64,000 nt of DNA from Enoplosus armatus. Lineage: Eukaryota > Chordata > Actinopteri > Centrarchiformes > Enoplosidae. Positions within the stretch are counted from its first letter, which is position 1. Each line of letters starts with the position of its first letter. The position numbers were made by a program, and so were the translations under genes. Positions 58,435-64,000 of the stretch are shown in pieces. The notes under the pieces are model-generated. The model was given only the letters and a program-made list of their open reading frames with translations. It did not search any database and was not told the origin of the DNA. The stretch lies in NCBI RefSeq assembly GCF_043641665.1, contig NC_092198.1:10057001-10121000 (forward strand), written 5' to 3'.

Positions 58435-60203
58435 TCACCTCCAAGGGCTGTAATCTCTGGCTTGTTTTACAATCCCTGTTGACACAGAGATCTGCAACAG
58501 CCTGAGCAATAGCTCGAACTGCCAATTCCACACTGTATACAGCATATGGATATATCATCTTCATTAATACCTCGGTGGCTGTGTCATTGGGCATTACAGG
58601 CTCATCTCTTTTCACTCGTTGTTGATGTTGATTCTTTAGAAAAGCAGACAGGAATGCGTTGTTCTTGTGGTGATCAGGGTTTACATCAAGATTACTGAGA
58701 TACTGCTTAAATCTGGTTGGGTTTCCAGATTTAAGCGTGGTCCCAAAGATTGTTCCTACGTCACTCAAAGACCAGTTTCCCAGTACATTAGCAGATTGCG
58801 ACCAATTATCACTGGCCACCCAAACTTTCCCCCTGCCTCGAGGATCCTTGAGAAGACTTCTGAAGAGATACATCATATGGTAATGTTTGGCAAAGGACAC
58901 AATGACCTTTACATTTGCATTTTCAGTGATGCTTTTGACTGTTGCTTTGGTGTGGTCCTTGAGTGCGTCGTCACCAAGAACATCTGGAAGAATAGAGGTG
59001 AAGGCAAAGCAGATGTTGTGGTCTACTGCATGCTGCTGCAGGCGTTCAATTGCATAGCGACCGTAGTCACCATCAGTAGTCACTACACCGACCCAGGTCC
59101 ATTGGTGTATTTTTAGAATATTGGTGATGGCAAGTGCTTGGTGATCGTCTTCTGGTACAGTCCTCATAAAGCTTGGAAAGCGGGTTTTATCACTCAGGAG
59201 ACCAGAGGTTGCACCATAACTTATCTGTGGGAATGTACAAGAATGTTCTGCATTTTAAATTTAGCTCTGAGGTTTATTAATGGCAAATTTATCATTCAAA
59301 AAGTATCAGCTTTAAATCAAGAGAAGACTTTAAGCTCAGTCATACCTGAGGGATGTACTCCAGGTTGAGTTGCCTCGTTACCGCTATGGATGTCTCCGAG
59401 TAGTAACCACCAATGACAGCCAACACAGGTGGGGAGGGCTGCTCTACACCCTCTGGTAATATATAAAATAATATAATAAACACTAATACATTATATAATA
59501 TTATATGTTGAATTATTTCTGTAATTCTTTTAAATTTTGATACACCCAAATTATTACTTTTATTACACAAATTATTACATTTGTAGGGGGTACGATCGTT
59601 ATGTGATAAAATAATAAGAATAATTAAGGCAACAGGAAAATAGTATATTTATAACAGTAAATGATAATTAGTACGTTTGTAAATTTTTACATTACAGTTA
59701 TTGATGGGTGTCAGGACAGATTTCAAAATCAATGCGTCACATTTCTGGTCCTGAGACTGCTCACCGTTTCTCCTGAAGGACAGGGTGTTTCTCAGGGCAG
59801 TGGTAACGTCAGAGCAGGAGTCCAGTATGCAATATCCAAGGGTCAGGTTCCCCAACTCCTGCCTCTTATTTACATCCTCCACCGCCTGCACCATTATCAG
59901 AGACTGGACCAGCCGAGCCGTGCTGAACCTGTGAGATGCAATCACACGTTACGTACACATGCACCCAACACACACTTTCACAGCACAGAACACACACCCA
60001 CACCAAGGTAAAGAAAATTACCTGTTACAGCTCCTTATATCGCTGCCATCTGCTCTAATGGTAACACTAACACTTTCATGTATTGGGAACAATCCTCCAA
60101 TAATAATGTCACCTGGAGCTGTGGCATTGTCAAAACCTATGGTACTAAAAACTAGGTCAAGTAAAACTGAGGCAAAAACGTAGAAACTAAAGAAATATTT
60201 CAT
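55875..60203 (-). CDS. gprc6a: Family C G protein-coupled receptor, GPRC6A-like, 7 coding exons
   Basis: Amino-acid/cation-sensing receptor at the cell surface. Coding exons: 60203-60022, 59928-59765, 59452-59346, 59224-58439, 58048-57830, 57361-57235 and 57058-55875. They join in frame to 922 residues; an alternative exon 2/3 join gives 931. Human GPRC6A is about the same length. Order: signal peptide (MKYFFSFYVFASVLLDLVFS), Venus flytrap domain (GDIIIGGLFPIHES; VLAVIGGYYSETSIAV; SYGATSG; WVASDNWS), a nine-cysteine domain (about 487-551), seven helices (TM1 about 567-588; FITFSMLIYFICWIIFGPVY in TM6) and a Ser-rich tail. LNWND/LTWND and FKQEANTESAF before the tail match GPRC6A better than CaSR or V2R-type olfactory receptors. 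The exon pattern (219, 127, last about 1,180 nt) is the family pattern, but exon 2 appears split. An olfC/V2R-like paralogue is the main alternative. Confidence 0.85.
58120..58345. repeat. Dispersed repeat in gprc6a intron 4
   Basis: TTAAAGGACCAGTGTGTAGG followed by ATTTAGGGGGATACTGGTTC is the start of a repeat that I know to be widespread in fish; the body continues with CCTTGGGGGCAGCGTAAGCA. Boundaries and class not resolved; non-coding. Confidence 0.55.
58375..58432 (+). repeat. (GT)n microsatellite abutting a splice donor
   Basis: About 26 GT units. On the gene's strand it is a (CA)n that starts 6 bases after the donor GT of gprc6a exon 4 (donor at 58438-58437). Intronic CA repeats near donors can bind hnRNP L and change splicing. 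Confidence 0.95.
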
Positions 60204-60957
60204 CTTCTTTTGTTCTTCTAGTTAGCTCAAATCTGCTTCAAAGTATCTCTGATTTCCAAATATCTCCTCTCAGAGTTTAGTTGTGTGCGTCCCTCCAGTG
60301 TGGTTGCAAAAGACAGATCTGTCAACGGACTTCTTGAACTTAAAATGTTACTTATCATTTTCCTCATCGCTGACATGAAGTCACTTGGAAAAATGCATGT
60401 GGGATGTAAAAGAATGTTGTCTTTCTTCCTGGTGCTATGATTACGCTATTCCTTTGACAGCCAGAGGAATAGAGGTTAGACACATTAATATCAATATATT
60501 AAAAGGCCAGTTGTGTTGTAGTTCAGTCCTGTCCACTTTGTGGAAAGAGAATTTTGGTGAAAATTAAGTATAACCATGTTTGATGGCAGTAGTATTATAT
60601 AACACCAGAACCTCAACCAACTTAAACTTGGCAAGAAGAAAAGTCAAGGTGTGTCCACAAGAGGTCTAAAAATAAATCTCTAAATAGCTAAAGGAAGTAA
60701 AGAAGCCTGCTCTGCCACCCATTTCAACTATTTTGTTTGAGTTATCTTTTACATGTGGTGGGTATAATTAAACCAGGAAGAAATGTGTTGAATAGGCTGC
60801 CAGTAAATGTATTTCCCTGTCTCTTTTGGCTTATTGACCTTTTTATGCCACCAAAAAACACAAGTAAAAATCAAATTTCAGAGGGCATTCTTTTACAAAA
60901 AAAACCAGCTTAAAATTGCTCCCATGTGTCTATTATGAGTCAGAACTGACATACCTA

Positions 60958-61410
60958 AACTGAGATGCCTAATATGTTTTTACTCCACTACATTTCTTTG
61001 AAAGCTGTACTAGATTAAGATTTAACGTACAAACCATATGATCAATCTGTAAACTTAAATAATAAAATAATAATAATAATAATAATAAAATGCATTAACA
61101 TTATTGAAGCGATGTGTATTTTTATGGTGTATTGGTATATTAAGTAGTTAAAATGAGTTCCAACTCAACCAGCTAAAACATTAAAATGCTGCTGACACAG
61201 TAATGTAATAATGTACATTCTGATCATTTTGATGCATTTTTATAGTGGTATTGCTATTTTTACTGAAGTAAAAGATCCCAATACTTCTTTCAGCACTTAT
61301 TTTAATACTTAATTTTGTATTTAACTGATACTGCTCTACACGAATCCAGGACTTTTGAAAATGAACGTTTTTTTCATTTGTAGTAGGCTATTACTTAAGT
61401 AAAGGGTACT
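60958..61410. repeat. Fish dispersed repeat (family C), diverged copy
   Basis: TTTTTACTCCACTACATTTC, AACATTAAAATGCTGCTGAC and TACTGAAGTAAAAGATCCCA correspond in order to the copy at 30148-30668. Contains an (AAT)n expansion at about 61062-61090. Lies between the receptor gene and the TMEM63 promoter. The stretch 60210-60950 upstream of the receptor has no other feature I can support. Confidence 0.65.
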
Positions 61411-61559
61411 TCTACCAATATTCTTTTGCGCTGTATTTTTCTACATTTTTCTTTGTTTAGTCCCTCCTCATCCCATTCTGATCAGTGGGAAATATTTTAA
61501 GTTAGGCCCAACTGGTACAGCGGTAAAAAGTGTTCAGGAGAAACGGAGGGAGGTTCTTA

Positions 61560-61747
61560 CTGCTTTTCTCTGTAGAGGCTCGAGGGTCGATTGGAACCTG
61601 AGCACGAGACAGCTGTTTCCTCTGCTGCGGTGACTGCGCATACGCGGAACATAAAGGAGAAGGGAGCGGACACGGAGTTAGTCATATTTCGAATATTTAC
61701 AGTAGGAAGAAGTGTCCTTCTCGGCAGCATAACAGACAACCTTACAG
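61560..61747 (+). promoter_or_regulatory. Probable promoter and non-coding first exon of the TMEM63 gene
   Basis: GC-rich block with an NRF1-like palindromic site TGCGCATACGC at 61635-61645 and a good splice donor ACCTTACAG/GTAGGA at 61747/61748. The next coding exon on the same strand starts with an acceptor at about 63722, so a 5'UTR intron of about 2 kb is implied. Transcription start unknown. A (61735-61747) to (63723) splice would need transcript support. Confidence 0.45.
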
Positions 61748-62434
61748 GTAGGACATCATACGTGCCATATACCTACGTAAGCACCCCGGAAACGCGATTT
61801 TCGCTCTTTCCAGATCAGTAAATGAAGTTGTGTAAGCGAATGTAACGTTATACACATAGCCTGTCGCGGAGTTGAGCAAACTTTTGCTCACCTCATTAGC
61901 ATTAACCTTAGAAAATGTTCCGTGTAACTTGTGTACACTGTAGCTCAAGCGTAGCTAACACAAATCAATGAGCTTTTGTTTAACTTTAAGCTTGGTGAGT
62001 AATTAAGTGTCATAACACTAACCGCTTGTCACAGTGTGTTCAGTCAAATTGTGAAAATAACAAACAGCTGTTAGGGAGGAAAGAAGACGTTTCACTTTGT
62101 GCTTCGGAGAGAAATGCCTGCAGTCAAACTAACAGTTACATCAGTTGTCTGCTGCGTTGTCATTTGTGTTACTCATTAGTTTTAATGTCAGGGTTAACAG
62201 ACAAAAGTGCGCGGTCAAATTATACATTACAATTTATAACTGCCCCCGCGTGACTGAGAGAGCGAGATCCATTTATTTCAGGGAAGGTGGGGCGCGAGGG
62301 CTCTGGTAATGACTTGTGACGACTGGGATTTGACATAGACTCCAGTACTGACACCACACAGTCACTGGCAGACAGTAGTTTTATCTTTGCTTACGGCCTA
62401 TCCTGGTTCAGCGTGACAGAAAATGTCGTGATTC

Positions 62435-62700
62435 CTGGTTCAATCTTAAAATATAATGCATTGTCATAGAATACATTACCCAACAATATATAAAGTAGCT
62501 AATAAATTTAGCTCCGCCATCTACAAAATACTGCTCACACAGTAATGCATCTGTAAAAACTATCCAAGGATATAGTATATAATAATATAACAGCAGAGAG
62601 GGGCCATTCTGCTGCATAATGAGAATCTCCCACTTGAAACAGTATTTCTTCACTGCACTTTTCCATTTTTTTACTTAAGTAAAAGATCTTCTCCCACCCT
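62435..62700. repeat. Fish dispersed repeat (family C), partial copy
   Basis: AATATATAAAGTAGCTAATA, TATAGTATATAATAATATAA, GGGCCATTCTGCTGCATAAT and TTACTTAAGTAAAAGATCTT match consecutive internal parts of the family seen at 30148-30668. In the putative TMEM63 5'UTR intron. Confidence 0.65.
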
Positions 62701-62931
62701 TGGAACCAGGAGTCTGTAGGCTTTCACTGTAACCAAAGACAACACCAGCTGATTTTCACAGTTCCTCCTAGCTGGTTTGAAGTATACTAGTCACATCCTC
62801 TGATTGAGTCCCTAGTTGCAGGAATGAAAAGTTGTTGCTGCTTCGGTGTTGGGATGAAAAGCTGTAGCCTTTTATTTCTCCCGTGGCACATTGTTGGTTA
62901 CACGTGATAGGCCAACAAGTCTACTGCGTAG

Positions 62932-63648
62932 AGCTGAAATGATTAGCTGATTAACCGATTGGTGGGTTGACAGAAAATTTGGATAATTGAGTAATCAGTT
63001 AAGTAATTTCTTGAGCAAAAGGGCCAAATATATTCTGGTTACAGCTTCTCAAATGTGTCAGCGTGTTTGGTAATTGAAGCCGTGGGCTCTGGGAAACTGT
63101 GACTGACACTTTTCACTATTTTCTGTCATTTTACAGTCTTCATTAATCAGTCAGCCAAAACAATAATTTATATATTAATTAATTTAATTAATAGTTGCAG
63201 TCCTACTTTGCGGTGTTGTTCAGGTCTGACGTGTTACAGGTTGTTATTCCAACAAAACACACCACACCCCATGAAGGTTGAAGGTGTGTTAGTGAATGCT
63301 GCACATGCCTTATATTGTTTCTCTTGCACAGACAGCATCCGTCTGTGTTTACTCTCGTCTTCATTATGGCACATAACTTAAAAATGGGTCTAAGCTTTAG
63401 GTTGTATCGCCTACAATGGTGACAATTTTGTCAAATATTTGCTGGTTCTAGCTTCTTATGTGTAATGATTTGCTCCTTTCCTCTATCTTATATAATTTTA
63501 AATGGAATTTGTTAGGATTTTGTACTGTTGGTTGGACAAAACAAGCAATTTGAAGACATCACCTTGGGCTCTGGGATATATTTTCAGGCATTTCATCAAC
63601 TTAACATTTAATCGACAGAATGAAAATAATTGTTACTTGCAGCCCTAC
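62932..63648. repeat. Two adjacent MITE-like repeats (family B)
   Basis: First copy 62932 to about 63207: TAGAGCTGAAATGATTAGCT ... ATTAATAGTTGCAGTCCTAC, with both ends present. Second, probably partial, about 63400-63648: TGGTTGGACAAAACAAGCAA ... AATAATTGTTACTTGCAGCC. It ends about 70 bases before the acceptor of the first TMEM63 coding exon. Confidence 0.6.
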
Positions 63649-63747
63649 CATTTTTTGTATTACTTTGTGAGCAGCTTCAGCTCATTTCTCAAGATGTACT
63701 GTACTTTGATCAATCTCTGCAGACAAACTGCTGGCTCCACTCCAGTG

Positions 63748-63918
63748 ATGTCTTCCCTGTGGTGGGAGCAGTGGCCCCTGCTGGTCGGAAACGGTACCTC
63801 TCCCCCAGGTTTCCTGGACAACAGTAGCTGCTTCAGCTCCACGCAGAGCACCGTACTCAACGAAGTCCGCTTTGGAGGAGTGCCAGTTGTGCTACTGCTC
63901 GATTTTGCTGTCTTTCTG
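63748..63918 (+). CDS. TMEM63-family cation channel, first coding exon, runs off the right edge
   Basis: TMEM63 proteins (OSCA/TMEM63 family) are mechanically or osmotically gated cation channels in plasma and endolysosomal membranes. This exon encodes 57 residues, MSSLWWEQWPLLVGNG... with two N-glycosylation sequons (NGT, NSS), then QSTVLNEVRFGGVPVVLLLD and FAVFL. The block STVLxxxxFGGVPxVLxLD is the hallmark of the vertebrate TMEM63 N-terminus just before and within the first membrane helix. It ends at a donor CTG/GTGTGT in phase 0. The acceptor is probably CTGCAG at 63717-63722. The extracellular leader is closest in style to TMEM63A, but A, B and C cannot be separated on this piece. The rest of the gene is outside the window; the last 80 bases are intron. 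Confidence 0.75.
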
Positions 63919-64000
63919 GTGTGTGTCCGTCTGTCTGTCTGTGAGAAGATTGGAAATCTTGTGACCCCAGTTATCTGTGTTTCTTTCTGTATTGTCCTCA

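Overview
The window reads as vertebrate nuclear DNA, almost certainly a ray-finned fish (teleost, probably a percomorph). Coding exons are short and separated by introns with GT-AG borders. Long CA/GT microsatellites are frequent. The interspersed repeats are fish types: a Tc1-like element with IR/DR ends, tRNA-derived SINEs and foldback MITEs. I see no prokaryotic, viral or CRISPR content. Splice coordinates were derived by hand from reading frame and splice consensus and could be off by a base in places.

Layout from left to right. (1) 1-2418, minus: the 5' part of a cytoplasmic intermediate-filament gene, running off the left edge. (2) 3116-9690, plus: ccnc (cyclin C), 12 coding exons, 283 aa, head-to-head with the filament gene; its second intron holds a 1,550 bp Tc1-like transposon. 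(3) 12799-19614, plus: faxc (failed axon connections homolog, metaxin/GST-like), 6 coding exons, 408 aa. (4) 27847-29010, minus: pou3f2 (Brn-2), single exon, 387 aa, with a GC-rich promoter. (5) About 30-55.8 kb: a long stretch with no recognisable gene, full of microsatellites and MITEs but with several complex, homeodomain-site-rich blocks that look like conserved cis-regulatory elements of pou3f2. (6) 55875-60203, minus: a family C GPCR most like gprc6a, about 922-931 aa. (7) 61560-64000, plus: the start of a TMEM63 (OSCA/TMEM63 mechanosensitive channel) gene, with a probable non-coding first exon and the first coding exon, running off the right edge.

ccnc, faxc and pou3f2 are also linked on human chromosome 6q16, where TSTD3, USP45, PNISR, COQ3 and FBXL4 lie among them. 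Those genes are absent here, so this looks like a thinned paralogous (ohnologous) copy of that block after the teleost genome duplication. The genes do not form a pathway: ccnc is part of the Mediator kinase module, faxc and pou3f2 are neural, and gprc6a is an amino-acid/cation-sensing receptor. The main shared theme is probably a developmental regulatory landscape around pou3f2. I found no convincing new biological system. The items most worth a check are the non-canonical or competing splice sites in the filament gene and gprc6a, the candidate enhancers, and the foldback repeats.
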